Shown piece by piece: positions 8,465-18,376 of a stretch of 41,651 nt of DNA. The translations under genes and the position numbers were made by a program. This DNA is from Phycisphaerales bacterium (GTDB taxonomy: Bacteria; Planctomycetota; Phycisphaerae; WQYP01), in the NCBI GenBank assembly GCA_013044165.1, contig JABEVB010000114.1, forward strand, positions 1 through 41,651. Direction: 5' to 3'. Position 1 is the stretch's first letter. The number at the start of each line of letters is the position of its first letter. The notes beneath the pieces were generated by a model. It worked only from the letters and a program-made list of their open reading frames with translations, did no database searches and was not told where the DNA came from.

Positions 8465-11035
8465 ATGAAAAAATATGTTATTGGTTGTTTAACAGGGTTG
8501 GCTGCAGCAACGGCATTGACAGGGGTTGGGGTGGCCGCGACTACTCCCGCCGGAACGTCGCCACAGTCGTTGCTGCAGACGCGTTTTGTCAGTCACTTGG
8601 AAGATCTGAATTTACAACCCCTGGTGCAGCAGGCCGCGGCAGATCATGCCAAAGGCCCCGAAGCCGGGCTCTTTCGTTCGGCTGAAATTTTTACGCAGTG
8701 GGGCAGCTATGCCAGCCATCCTGAAGAACAATTTAAGCTGGGCCAGGAGTTTGTCGGCGATGTACAGGCCTATTTTAAAGTCAGCGGTACCGCGGTAGAT
8801 GCCAACTGGGCGCTGAATCAGGCGAAGTTTATTTTTGCAAATATCGTTCCGCCGCTGTCAGATAAAATTGAGTATTGGTCCGGCACGCCCAAAGATATGG
8901 CTGCTCTGCAGCCGGTAGCGCAACTGGCGCACGACCTGTTAAAACTGGCCGCCGCCAAGTTTGCGGGCACTGTCGCGCGGTTGAACAACGCCGTGCATTT
9001 TACCGATGCTGATGAGCAGCTATACATGGTTGCCATGAACGGCCAAACCCAGACGGGGTATTATCAGGCCTATGGAGATTACTTTCTGGGCATTTCGCTG
9101 CCGGCCGCCGCGCCGCAGCGCAGCAAACTTCTGGAACAATCCATAGCGCTGCTGCAACATTGGATTAAAGCCGGCCCGCAGTCGGGTGTTTTATATCAGT
9201 CGCTGTTGCTCAGCGGCAAAGCCCACCTGCAAAATGGGAAATATGGCCAGGCGATACGCGACCTGACCAAAGCCCAGGCAAGCGGCGCTCCGCTGTGGGT
9301 GCAATACCAGGCTAAATATCAGCAGATTGTCGCAACGCTGCGCAAGGGCGACCTCAAAGCTGCCGCTGCCAGCCAGGCGTCTTACAGCCAATGGATTCGC
9401 GCCAACAAGTCCATAGATGTGCCAAGTGCACGCATGGGAGCCGAACTTCTGCGCTACCGAATTTTGGCGCGCGATAAATCGCAGCAGCAGGCCGCTACCC
9501 AGCTTGTGCTTACCATTGTCAGCAAGGCTCCGCAGTACCAGGACCTGATCTATCAGCATTTGGCGGGCGGCATTACGGGCAAGCCGAACTTTGCGGCCCT
9601 TGAGCCAATTAAAACGCTCGCCTATGCGTGGCTGCAGGCACACCACCGTAACAATGCGCAAAGCCTCGACGCCGTCAATTACCTGCTCGCCGACAAAGCC
9701 GTCGCCCCTGATATTCGTCGGGAGGCTCTGCTGATAGGTGGCATATGCAACGGGCGGCTGGGACGGTTGGATCAATCCGTCACGATGGACTTGGAGTTTA
9801 TTGAGGCAAAGCCGACCGACCCACGGGCTAAAAATGTACTGGATGTCGCGCTGTATCACCTGCGGCAACTCAACGAAGGTGGTGGCTCAACGCCGGGCCT
9901 TTCCAATCTTACGCTTAAGGCCCTCGACCTTGCGTACAACACGTTTCACGAAAACAAGTGGGCGTTGCCATACGCAACGCAACTTGAAAAGGCCAAGCAA
10001 CTCGCTCAGGCCCAGACCGTGCTCAAAACTGTGCCCCGCACCGACAAGCTGTACCTACTGGCTCATTACCAGCTGGTGCGAATAGCAACCATCGAGCTTG
10101 GCAACCTCGTGGATGAAAAAAAATCACCGACGCAACAGCGTCAAGCGGCGCTTAACCTGATGCAGCAATGCCGGAGCTTTCTGGCCAGTCTCAATCAGCC
10201 CCCGCCCGGCACGCCGCCCGATGTGATTAAGGAAGTGCAGGGTTATCGCCAAGACATCTGGTTAATTCAAGCCAGCACCGCGCTCGACCCGCTGCAGGAC
10301 CCATCCGCCGCGGGCCGGGCTCTGGATAAATTAGACGCCATCCGCAAAACGCTTTCGCCTCACCTGCAGGGCGTCGTGCTGCGGTACCGCATCCGTCAAT
10401 ATCAGCTCAGCAACGAACCGCAGAAGATATTGCCGCTGGTAAAGCAATATGCCGATCAATCCTCGCAAAGCGCCGATGACGTTATCCGCGGTCTGATCGG
10501 GCAATACGATTCTGAAAGCCGCCGCATTCAGAAAACCGATCCGGTCAAGGCGCAATCCATGGCCAACGATGCGGCGGCGCTGCTCAACCAGCTTATTGCT
10601 TATCTCCAGGGCAAGCCGGGAACCAAGCCGGATGAAATCTACACCTATCAGCAGATTTACGCCGACGAACTGGTTCGTGCAGGCCACCCGCATCAGGCCA
10701 TGGCCTTGTATAAACAGCTTGAAGGCCAAAAACCCCAGGATTTGCGTAACTTTTTAGGTGTGGCGCGCTGCGCCTACGAAACCGCGGACTACAGCTACTC
10801 GCACAGTTTGTACGTCCGAACCATTCCCAAGTTAACACCCGGCTCAGAGCTTTTCTGGGGGGCGTATATTTATCTGATCAGAGGCAACCTGCGGGCCAAT
10901 GCTCATCGCGACGCCACGACCCAAGCGCTGGCGCAACTTTATGCCATTTACGGCAATCAGATCGGCGGAAAATATTACCACGCGCAGTTCATGCAATTGA
11001 TCAACACCTATGGCGTTTCGACAAGCTCGCATTAA
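8465..11035 (+). CDS. Large exported TPR-type repeat protein
   Basis: Signal peptide MKKYVIGCLTGLAAATALTGVGVAA followed by repeated helical TPR-like segments (GKAHLQNGKYGQAIRDLTKAQ, ELVRAGHPHQAMALYKQLEGQKP). Confidence 0.75.
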   Translation: MKKYVIGCLTGLAAATALTGVGVAATTPAGTSPQSLLQTRFVSHLEDLNLQPLVQQAAADHAKGPEAGLFRSAEIFTQWGSYASHPEEQFKLGQEFVGDVQAYFKVSGTAVDANWALNQAKFIFANIVPPLSDKIEYWSGTPKDMAALQPVAQLAHDLLKLAAAKFAGTVARLNNAVHFTDADEQLYMVAMNGQTQTGYYQAYGDYFLGISLPAAAPQRSKLLEQSIALLQHWIKAGPQSGVLYQSLLLSGKAHLQNGKYGQAIRDLTKAQASGAPLWVQYQAKYQQIVATLRKGDLKAAAASQASYSQWIRANKSIDVPSARMGAELLRYRILARDKSQQQAATQLVLTIVSKAPQYQDLIYQHLAGGITGKPNFAALEPIKTLAYAWLQAHHRNNAQSLDAVNYLLADKAVAPDIRREALLIGGICNGRLGRLDQSVTMDLEFIEAKPTDPRAKNVLDVALYHLRQLNEGGGSTPGLSNLTLKALDLAYNTFHENKWALPYATQLEKAKQLAQAQTVLKTVPRTDKLYLLAHYQLVRIATIELGNLVDEKKSPTQQRQAALNLMQQCRSFLASLNQPPPGTPPDVIKEVQGYRQDIWLIQASTALDPLQDPSAAGRALDKLDAIRKTLSPHLQGVVLRYRIRQYQLSNEPQKILPLVKQYADQSSQSADDVIRGLIGQYDSESRRIQKTDPVKAQSMANDAAALLNQLIAYLQGKPGTKPDEIYTYQQIYADELVRAGHPHQAMALYKQLEGQKPQDLRNFLGVARCAYETADYSYSHSLYVRTIPKLTPGSELFWGAYIYLIRGNLRANAHRDATTQALAQLYAIYGNQIGGKYYHAQFMQLINTYGVSTSSH

Positions 11036-11165
11036 TGTGCCAGCGATAAGGCGTTGAGATGGGGTTTGGCCAAATGCGAAGGTAAATGGTGCGCGGCGGC
11101 ATCCGGTTGATAACAGTGTTTGAAGCAGAGTTTTCTCTTGGTCTTCCTGCTGTGCCAACAGGGCC

Positions 11166-12614
11166 TTAATGACCGCGCCGACGGCGTTCGCGCAGCTTGC
11201 GCTTCTGCTGGGGCGATAGTCGGCTTGCCTCGCGCAACGGCCCGGCAGACATGCGGCTCATGGCCGAGTACTGTTCCGGCGTCATGCTGGCCATCGCCTT
11301 GGCCAGGCCGGCTTTATCGCCCATGGTGAATCGGCTCATTTTCTTTACCATGTCCCGAGCTGATACAAAGCCCTTAATAAGACGAGAAACATCGTCCACC
11401 TGCACGCCGGAGCCGCGAGCAATTCGCCGGCGATGCGAGGCTTCAATCATGTCGGGATTTTGCCGCTCTTTGCGGGCCATGCTTTGGATGATCGCTTCCG
11501 CCTTATTCAACTCCTCTTCAGGAAGATGCATATCTTTCAGGGCGGCTCCCATTCCCGGCATCATGCCGAGCAATTGCTTAAGAGGTCCCATCTTTCGCAC
11601 GGAGCGCATCTGATCAAGAAAGTCATCAAGTGTAAAAGTGGCATTGGCCAGTTTGGCCTGCATCTTTTGGGCTTGCTTTTCATCAAAGTGTTCCTGGGCC
11701 TTTTCAACGAGGCTCAGCACGTCGCCCATGCCTAAAATGCGCTGCGCGATGCGGTCGGGATGAAACTCCTCGAGCATCTGCAACTTTTCGCCGACACCCA
11801 TAAATTTAATGGGTTTACCGGTGACGCTGCGCACCGACAGCGCCGCGCCGCCGCGCGTATCGGAATCAAACTTCGTGACAATAATGCCGTCAATTTCAAG
11901 TTGCTCATTAAACGCCCGGGCGGATTGAACCGCATCCTGGCCCACCATGGCGTCTATCACCAGAAAAATCTGGTGCGGTCGCACGGTGGCATTAATCTGT
12001 CGAAGCTGCTCCATCAGCGGCGCGTCTATATGGAGCCGGCCGGCAGTGTCGAGAATAACCACATCGCGCCCCGTTTGCCGGGCATGTTCAATGGCGTTGC
12101 GGCAAATTGGCACCGGGTTTGCCACGCCATCCTCGCGATAAACAGGCACATCCACCTGCGTCGCCAGCGTGGCAAGCTGTTCGATGGCGGCGGGCCGCTG
12201 CGTATCGGCCGCAACCAGCAGTGGGTTTTTTCCTTTGCCTTTCAGGTACAACGCGAGCTTGCCGCATGTGGTGGTTTTGCCCGACCCCTGCAGGCCGCAC
12301 ATCATGATGATCGTCGGCGGTGAGGCGACAAACTGCACCCCCGTTGCCGATGGCCCCATCAGTTCCACAAGTTCGTCGTATACAATTTTGATGATCTGCT
12401 GGCCCGGCTCAAGTGAATTGAGCACTTCAGCGCCGATGGCTTTGTCCAGCACCCGGCGCGAAAACTGATCTACCACATCGTAATTGACGTCCGCTTCAAG
12501 CAGGGCAGTACGAACGTTGGCCATCGCATCGCGGACATTCGACTCACTTATGCGGCCGCGACCCGATAGCGTCTTAACCAAGCCTGAAAATCGTTCAGAA
12601 AGCGAATCAAACAT
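11166..12614 (-). CDS. ffh: Signal recognition particle protein Ffh
   Basis: MFDSLSERFSGLVKTLSGRGRISESNV, GLQGSGKTTTCGKLA, DTAGRLHIDAPLM, and an M domain with LLGMMPGMG. Confidence 0.97.
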   Translation of the reverse strand: MFDSLSERFSGLVKTLSGRGRISESNVRDAMANVRTALLEADVNYDVVDQFSRRVLDKAIGAEVLNSLEPGQQIIKIVYDELVELMGPSATGVQFVASPPTIIMMCGLQGSGKTTTCGKLALYLKGKGKNPLLVAADTQRPAAIEQLATLATQVDVPVYREDGVANPVPICRNAIEHARQTGRDVVILDTAGRLHIDAPLMEQLRQINATVRPHQIFLVIDAMVGQDAVQSARAFNEQLEIDGIIVTKFDSDTRGGAALSVRSVTGKPIKFMGVGEKLQMLEEFHPDRIAQRILGMGDVLSLVEKAQEHFDEKQAQKMQAKLANATFTLDDFLDQMRSVRKMGPLKQLLGMMPGMGAALKDMHLPEEELNKAEAIIQSMARKERQNPDMIEASHRRRIARGSGVQVDDVSRLIKGFVSARDMVKKMSRFTMGDKAGLAKAMASMTPEQYSAMSRMSAGPLREASRLSPQQKRKLRERRRRGH

Positions 12615-12692
12615 GCCCGGAAAATCCCATCACAAAATCTCGATGATAGCGCAGCTGTCTTCCATCGCGCCGCTTGCCCCCGCTGCAAGGCG

Positions 12693-13958
12693 TCAGGCCT
12701 GAACCACCGGCAATGTTACCGTGTTGCCGCCGCCCATTTCTTTGGCGGCCTCAATCTTGGCATAACCCGAACCAAGCTCTCCGATCGGATCGGGCGGAAT
12801 GATGTCCACGAGCTTTTCACCAAGCTTCGCCTGACCGGCAAGCACCTTGGCCTGGAACTTCTTACATTCAGCCAGCAGGGCCTCGAGAATCTGTTCTTCC
12901 GGCACGTTGGCGACTTTTTCGCCCTGCACGTAAATGATGCCTCGCTTGTCGCCGGCAAAAATCGCCACATCGGCACCCTCACATTCGCCGGGGCCATTGA
13001 CCACGCAACCCATGACGGCCACCTTGATCGGCAGCGTGATTTCTTCCTTAAGTTTGCGGTTTACCTGCTGCACCAGCGTAAAAAGGTCTACCTGAATGCG
13101 CCCGCACGTGGGGCAGGCGATCAGTTCCGCGCCCTTGCGCGTTCGCAGGCCCAGTACATAAAGCAGTTCCAGACCGTCCTGTACTTCGTAAATCGGGTCG
13201 TTGGCGTAACTGATGCGCAGCGTATCGCCGATGCCGTTGGCCAGCAGCGTGCCCAGCGGCACCACGCTGCGAATGGTTCCCGTTTCTTTGGGGCCGGCGT
13301 GAGTAACCCCCAAATGCAGCGGATGATCAAACCGCTTGGAAATTTCGGTATACGCGTCTATGACCAGCAGCGGATCAATGGACTTTGCCGAGATGACAAT
13401 GTCATAAAAGTCCCGCTCATAAAATATCTCAAGATATTCTTCAAGTTTCGTGATCATAATGGCCAGGAGGTGGCCGTGGCGATTGTCGCTGAACACCGCG
13501 CCAAGCTCCTTCATGCGGCGCTGTTTGTCTTTGCGTTCCACAATTGAGCCTTCATTGACACCCACGCGAATGGGCAGTTTGCGTTCTTTGCAGGCGTCAA
13601 TAACGCTTTCAACCTGTTTGCGGTCGTTGATGTTGCCGGGATTAAGCCGAATTTTATGCACGCCCGCTTCCACCGCTTCCAGCGCCCGCTGAAAATGAAA
13701 GTGCACGTCGGCCACAATCGGTACGCTGACCTGCTTGAGAATTTCCTTCAGGGCCAGGGTGTCTTTCTTTTCAGGTACGGCCACGCGCACAATGTCGGCC
13801 CCGGCGGCGGCGAGTTTGTTGATTTCGCGTACGCACCCGTCAATATCATGGGTGTAGCCGCTGGTCATGGACTGCACCACAATGGGGGCATCGCCGCCAA
13901 TGAGCACGTTGCCAACCTTAACCTGCCGGGTTTTCCGTCGCTGAATCATTCTGTACAT
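12693..13958 (-). CDS. ispG: 4-hydroxy-3-methylbut-2-enyl-diphosphate synthase
   Basis: IVVQSMTSGYTHDIDG, VADVHFHFQRALEA, ACPTCGRIQVDL and MGCVVNGPGE. Confidence 0.97.
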   Translation of the reverse strand: MYRMIQRRKTRQVKVGNVLIGGDAPIVVQSMTSGYTHDIDGCVREINKLAAAGADIVRVAVPEKKDTLALKEILKQVSVPIVADVHFHFQRALEAVEAGVHKIRLNPGNINDRKQVESVIDACKERKLPIRVGVNEGSIVERKDKQRRMKELGAVFSDNRHGHLLAIMITKLEEYLEIFYERDFYDIVISAKSIDPLLVIDAYTEISKRFDHPLHLGVTHAGPKETGTIRSVVPLGTLLANGIGDTLRISYANDPIYEVQDGLELLYVLGLRTRKGAELIACPTCGRIQVDLFTLVQQVNRKLKEEITLPIKVAVMGCVVNGPGECEGADVAIFAGDKRGIIYVQGEKVANVPEEQILEALLAECKKFQAKVLAGQAKLGEKLVDIIPPDPIGELGSGYAKIEAAKEMGGGNTVTLPVVQA

Positions 13959-14439
13959 TGCTCCTGTGCCAGTCGCCCGGTCGCCACCTTGGCACCGTGC
14001 AAACCTCTCATTTTAGAGCAATGAGCCTCAAATAGGAAATAACCTGCACAATTTTGCACCCTGCATTTTGGGCCCGTCGGGCGGCCCTGCAGGCCAAAAA
14101 GCGGCTGATGGCCTACCCCGATTCGTGGCGGCAACGCCGTGCTGCGCGGAATATTTTTTGATCCCCCCGGCGGTTGATACCGGTTATTCTGGATCGCTTG
14201 GCTCCATGGCGTTCTTAAAGACTGCTCCATGCAAATGCCCGGGCATACGCTCAGGTGTGATGTTAACTCGGCAATCCCACGCTCCTTCAGCTTAGCTGGG
14301 AAAACCTTAAAAATATCCGCTCAAGGCTCACTCCTGCGGCCACCGCGCCTGGGGTCGCCTGCGACCAAACCGGCAAAGGGTGTTTGTCTGCGGCAGGCAG
14401 CGTTGGCAGTCAAAATAGCGACGGCTCATCGCAATTTAC

Positions 14440-14484
14440 TTGAGACTGTGTCTCAATTGACTTTTTGTTCGTACTCTCTAATAT
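14440..14484 (+). promoter_or_regulatory. Palindromic operator abutting a sigma70-type promoter upstream of sufB
   Basis: TTGAGAC-TGT-GTCTCAA (14440-14456), immediately followed by TTGACT (14457-14462), a 16-nt spacer, and TAATAT (14479-14484). Confidence 0.7.
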
Positions 14485-14568
14485 GGACGTGTTGGCAGTA
14501 GGGTGCTGCGGTACAGGCGATTGAACCGCCTCCGCCGGCCCGTTGCCGCTTTGTTCAGGACGCTTGTC

Positions 14569-16014
14569 ATGCCTACCGATACCGAAACAATCGAATCCTT
14601 GGCCAACCGCGAGTATAAGTGGGGCTTTGTTACCGATATTGAGCAAGATACGCTCCCCAAGGGCCTTAGCGAAGACATCGTTCGGCGTATTTCCAAGCTT
14701 AAAAATGAGCCGGAGTTTATGTTGGAGTGGCGGCTCAAGGCCTATCGGCACTGGCTGACCATGACCGAGCCAAAATGGCCCAACGTCAAATATCCGCAAA
14801 TAGACTTTCAAGACATGATCTATTACGCCGCCCCCAAGCCCAAAAAGCAGCTTGCCAGCATGGACGAGGTAGACCCCGAGCTTCTTCGCACCTACGAAAA
14901 GCTCGGCGTACCCATTGAAGAGCAGAAAATCTTTGCCGGCGTCGCGGTAGATGCCGTCTTTGACAGCGTCTCCGTTGCGACCACCTTTAAGGCCAAGCTC
15001 GCCGAAAAAGGCATTATATTCTGCTCGTTCTCCGAGGCGGTGCAGAACCATCCGGAACTGATCAAGAAGTACCTCGGCTCGGTGGTGCCATATTCCGACA
15101 ACTTCTATGCAACGCTCAATTCCGCCGTGTTCAGCGATGGATCCTTCTGCTATGTGCCCAAAGGCGTGCGCTGCCCGATGGAGCTTTCAACTTACTTTCG
15201 CATTAATGCCCGCGATACCGGGCAGTTTGAGCGTACGCTTATTATCGCCGACGAAGGTGCTTACGTGAGTTACCTTGAGGGATGCACCGCGCCCATGCGC
15301 GACGAAAATCAGTTGCATGCCGCCGTGGTTGAACTCGTAGCCCTTGGCGATGCGCAAATTAAGTACTCCACCGTGCAGAACTGGTACCCCGGCGACAAAA
15401 ATGGCAAGGGTGGCATTTATAATTTTGTAACCAAGCGCGGCAAATGCCTCGGCGCAAACTCGCGAATCAGTTGGACGCAGGTTGAAACAGGATCCTCCAT
15501 TACATGGAAGTACCCCAGCGTAATCCTGCAGGGCGACAATTCCATCGGCGAGTTTTACTCCGTGGCGCTGGCCAATAATTATCAGCAGGCCGACACCGGC
15601 ACCAAAATGATTCACATCGGCCGCAATACCCGCAGCACCATTGTGTCAAAGGGCATTTCGGCCGGGCACGGGCAAAATACCTATCGCGGGCTGGTAAAGG
15701 TTCTTAAGGCGGCCACCAATGCCCGCAACTACACCCAGTGCGATTCGCTGCTGCTCGGCGATAAGTGCGGCGCTCATACCTTTCCATATATTGAGGTGCG
15801 CAACACCAGCTCGCAGGCCGAACACGAGGCTTCCACAAGTAAAATTGGCGAAGACCAGCTCTTTTACTGCAAGCAACGCGGCATTGCGCTTGAAGATGCG
15901 GTTAATATGATTATCAATGGTTTTTGCAAAGAGGTTTTCAAGGAACTGCCCATGGAGTTTGCCGTTGAAGCGCAAAAACTCCTCGGCGTAAGCCTTGAAG
16001 GCAGCGTGGGCTGA
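14569..16014 (+). CDS. sufB: Fe-S cluster assembly protein SufB
   Basis: [40 protein letters not shown] and [17 protein letters not shown]. Confidence 0.97.
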   Translation: MPTDTETIESLANREYKWGFVTDIEQDTLPKGLSEDIVRRISKLKNEPEFMLEWRLKAYRHWLTMTEPKWPNVKYPQIDFQDMIYYAAPKPKKQLASMDEVDPELLRTYEKLGVPIEEQKIFAGVAVDAVFDSVSVATTFKAKLAEKGIIFCSFSEAVQNHPELIKKYLGSVVPYSDNFYATLNSAVFSDGSFCYVPKGVRCPMELSTYFRINARDTGQFERTLIIADEGAYVSYLEGCTAPMRDENQLHAAVVELVALGDAQIKYSTVQNWYPGDKNGKGGIYNFVTKRGKCLGANSRISWTQVETGSSITWKYPSVILQGDNSIGEFYSVALANNYQQADTGTKMIHIGRNTRSTIVSKGISAGHGQNTYRGLVKVLKAATNARNYTQCDSLLLGDKCGAHTFPYIEVRNTSSQAEHEASTSKIGEDQLFYCKQRGIALEDAVNMIINGFCKEVFKELPMEFAVEAQKLLGVSLEGSVG

Positions 16015-16152
16015 TGCGGCATACGTAGCCTGCGGCTTGCCGGGGGCAGCGGCGCCAAATGGTGATGAAAGCGCATCCCCGCGGCTGTTTGAAGCTTGGG
16101 CGTTATGAATGCGTGTTTGTTAAAAAAAACGTTTTTGTTTTGAGGAATATTC

Positions 16153-16920
16153 ATGGCCTTATTGGAAATTAAAGATCTTCACGCCGGCGTGGTAGGTGGT
16201 AAAGAGATTTTGCGCGGGCTTAACCTTACCATCAATGCGGGCGAAGTACATGCCATCATGGGGCCTAATGGCTCGGGCAAAAGTACGCTCGCGCAGGTGC
16301 TCGCCGGCCGCGAAACGTATGAAGTAACCTCCGGCAGCGTCATGTTTGACGGCAAAGACCTTCTGGAACTTGCCCCCGAAGAGCGGGCCTGCGAGGGGCT
16401 GTTTCTGGCGTTTCAGTATCCGGTGGAAATACCCGGCGTAAGCACGAGCTACTTTTTAAAGTCGGCTCTCAATGCCATTCGCAAGCATCGCGGCGAATCT
16501 GAGCTTGATGCCATGGACTTTCTAAAGCTGCTCAAGTCCAAAATGAAACTGCTCGAAATGGATCAGAGTTTTTTGGGCCGATCAGTCAACGAGGGGTTTT
16601 CGGGCGGCGAAAAGAAACGCAACGAAATTATGCAGATGGCCGTGCTTAACCCCCGGCTGGCCGTGCTCGACGAAACCGACTCCGGCCTGGATATTGACGC
16701 GCTTAAAATTGTATCCAATGGTGTCAATGCCCTGCGGGCGCCGGACCGCGGCATTCTGGTGGTTACGCATTATCAACGCCTCCTCGATTACATTGTGCCC
16801 GATTTTGTGCATGTGCTTCGCAATGGCCGAATCATAAAATCCGGCGATAAAAACCTGGCGCTCGAGTTGGAAGCGCGCGGTTACGGCTGGCTTGAACAGG
16901 AACAACCTGCCGCCGTCTGA
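16153..16920 (+). CDS. sufC: Fe-S cluster assembly ATPase SufC
   Basis: GPNGSGKSTLAQVLAG, FSGGEKKRNEIMQMAVL and DETDSGLDIDAL. Confidence 0.97.
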   Translation: MALLEIKDLHAGVVGGKEILRGLNLTINAGEVHAIMGPNGSGKSTLAQVLAGRETYEVTSGSVMFDGKDLLELAPEERACEGLFLAFQYPVEIPGVSTSYFLKSALNAIRKHRGESELDAMDFLKLLKSKMKLLEMDQSFLGRSVNEGFSGGEKKRNEIMQMAVLNPRLAVLDETDSGLDIDALKIVSNGVNALRAPDRGILVVTHYQRLLDYIVPDFVHVLRNGRIIKSGDKNLALELEARGYGWLEQEQPAAV

Positions 16921-16979
16921 TGCCTCAAACCTCTGTTGGCGGCCAACCTTGGCCAAAACTCACTGGAGAAACAATCAAC

Positions 16980-18338
16980 ATGACCGTACTGGCAGTTGAA
17001 AAACCTGAACGTACCCGTTCGCTTGACCGCTTCATGCCGCAGCCGCACCAGGCCGCCATGCAAGTGCCCGCCTGGCTCGCGGCACTGCGGCAGGCCGCCG
17101 CTGAACGCTTTTTGCAAGCCGGGTTCCCGACCATCCATGACGAAGAATGGCGGCTCACAAATGTAGCGCCGTTGGTGGAGCGATCCTATGGCAGTTGCAA
17201 ACGGCAAGAAGCTTTGGCCACAGCACGCGAGCCTGCGGTGGTTGCGGCCCTCAAGGCCGTTGACCTGTCCGATGCAAATGCCGTGCGGTTGGTGCTGATC
17301 AATGGGAACTTTATCCCGGAGTTAAGCTCGGCAGCTCCCGCCGGCGTTACCGTGCGTGGCTTCGGCGAGGCTATAAAGGCCGGAGAGCCGGCGCTTCGCA
17401 ATCTGCTCGGTAAGCTGGCCCTGCCGGAGCATCATGGTTTTGTCGCGCTCAACGCCGCTGCGTTTGACGATGGCCTGTTCATTGACGTTGCGCCGGGTAG
17501 CACACCTTCACAGCCGCTGCACATTGTAGCGTTGACACACCATGTGGCCCCTCATGACGGCGTTTTGGCGCACCCTCGCCTGCTGCTTAACTTGGGTCAT
17601 CACGCCAAACTCACCGTACTTACGAGTTGGGTCGGTGGGGGCGCTTCCCCCAGCCTTACCAATCCAGTAATGGAGGCATTCATCGGCCAGGCAGCCGCTT
17701 TAGAACTCGTCAAAGTTGTAAGCATTAACGATGGCGATAGCCATATCGCCTCCGATTATGTTCAGCTTGCCGATGCTGCAAACCTGCGATCCTTTGTGCT
17801 CAATACGGGGGGGGCGGTCGTCCGAAATAACTTATCCACCGTACTCGATGGCCCGGCAGCCGAGGCCACGCTCAACGGGCTGAGCCTCAGTCGCGGTTGT
17901 CAGCATGTTGATAACCATACCCTGCTGGATCATGCCCGTGAGCACTGCCCCAGCCACGAGCTTTACAAAAGCATTCTCGCCGACCAGGCAAGCGGCGTAT
18001 TCAAGGGACGTATTTTGGTGCGGCCCGGTGCGCAAAAGACCGATTCCAAGCAAACCAGCAAAGCCATTTTGCTCTCAGATGAAGCGACCATGAACTCGCA
18101 GCCCCAGCTTGAAATATATGCCGACGACGTGAAATGCACCCACGGCTCAACCACCGGGCCGCTGAATGATGAACAATTGTTTTATTTGCGTTCGCGTGGC
18201 CTCGATGCCACCAGAGCCCATGCGTTTTTGACCTACGCCTTTGCGGCTGATGCCATCAATCGTATCAGCCATGAGGCCATTCGCGCCGCCATTAACCAAC
18301 GGGTGGTGGAGCGTTTGCATGAAGTTGCCCCCGGCTAA
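16980..18338 (+). CDS. sufD: Fe-S cluster assembly protein SufD
   Basis: C-terminal SufBD core: VFKGRILVRPGAQKTDSKQTSKAILLSDEATMNSQPQLEIYADDVKCTHGSTTG. Confidence 0.95.
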   Translation: MTVLAVEKPERTRSLDRFMPQPHQAAMQVPAWLAALRQAAAERFLQAGFPTIHDEEWRLTNVAPLVERSYGSCKRQEALATAREPAVVAALKAVDLSDANAVRLVLINGNFIPELSSAAPAGVTVRGFGEAIKAGEPALRNLLGKLALPEHHGFVALNAAAFDDGLFIDVAPGSTPSQPLHIVALTHHVAPHDGVLAHPRLLLNLGHHAKLTVLTSWVGGGASPSLTNPVMEAFIGQAAALELVKVVSINDGDSHIASDYVQLADAANLRSFVLNTGGAVVRNNLSTVLDGPAAEATLNGLSLSRGCQHVDNHTLLDHAREHCPSHELYKSILADQASGVFKGRILVRPGAQKTDSKQTSKAILLSDEATMNSQPQLEIYADDVKCTHGSTTGPLNDEQLFYLRSRGLDATRAHAFLTYAFAADAINRISHEAIRAAINQRVVERLHEVAPG

Positions 18339-18376
18339 GGCCGGCTGGCTCTTTGCCGCTCAATGGAACCACTGCC

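Noticed and set aside
9191-9868. 225-aa minus-strand ORF within the TPR gene
   Set aside because: Lies inside the 856-aa TPR CDS and lacks family features.
13977-14439. Possible riboswitch or structured RNA between ispG and sufB
   Set aside because: I could not match it to any known riboswitch or SRP RNA motif by eye; needs an Infernal/Rfam scan.
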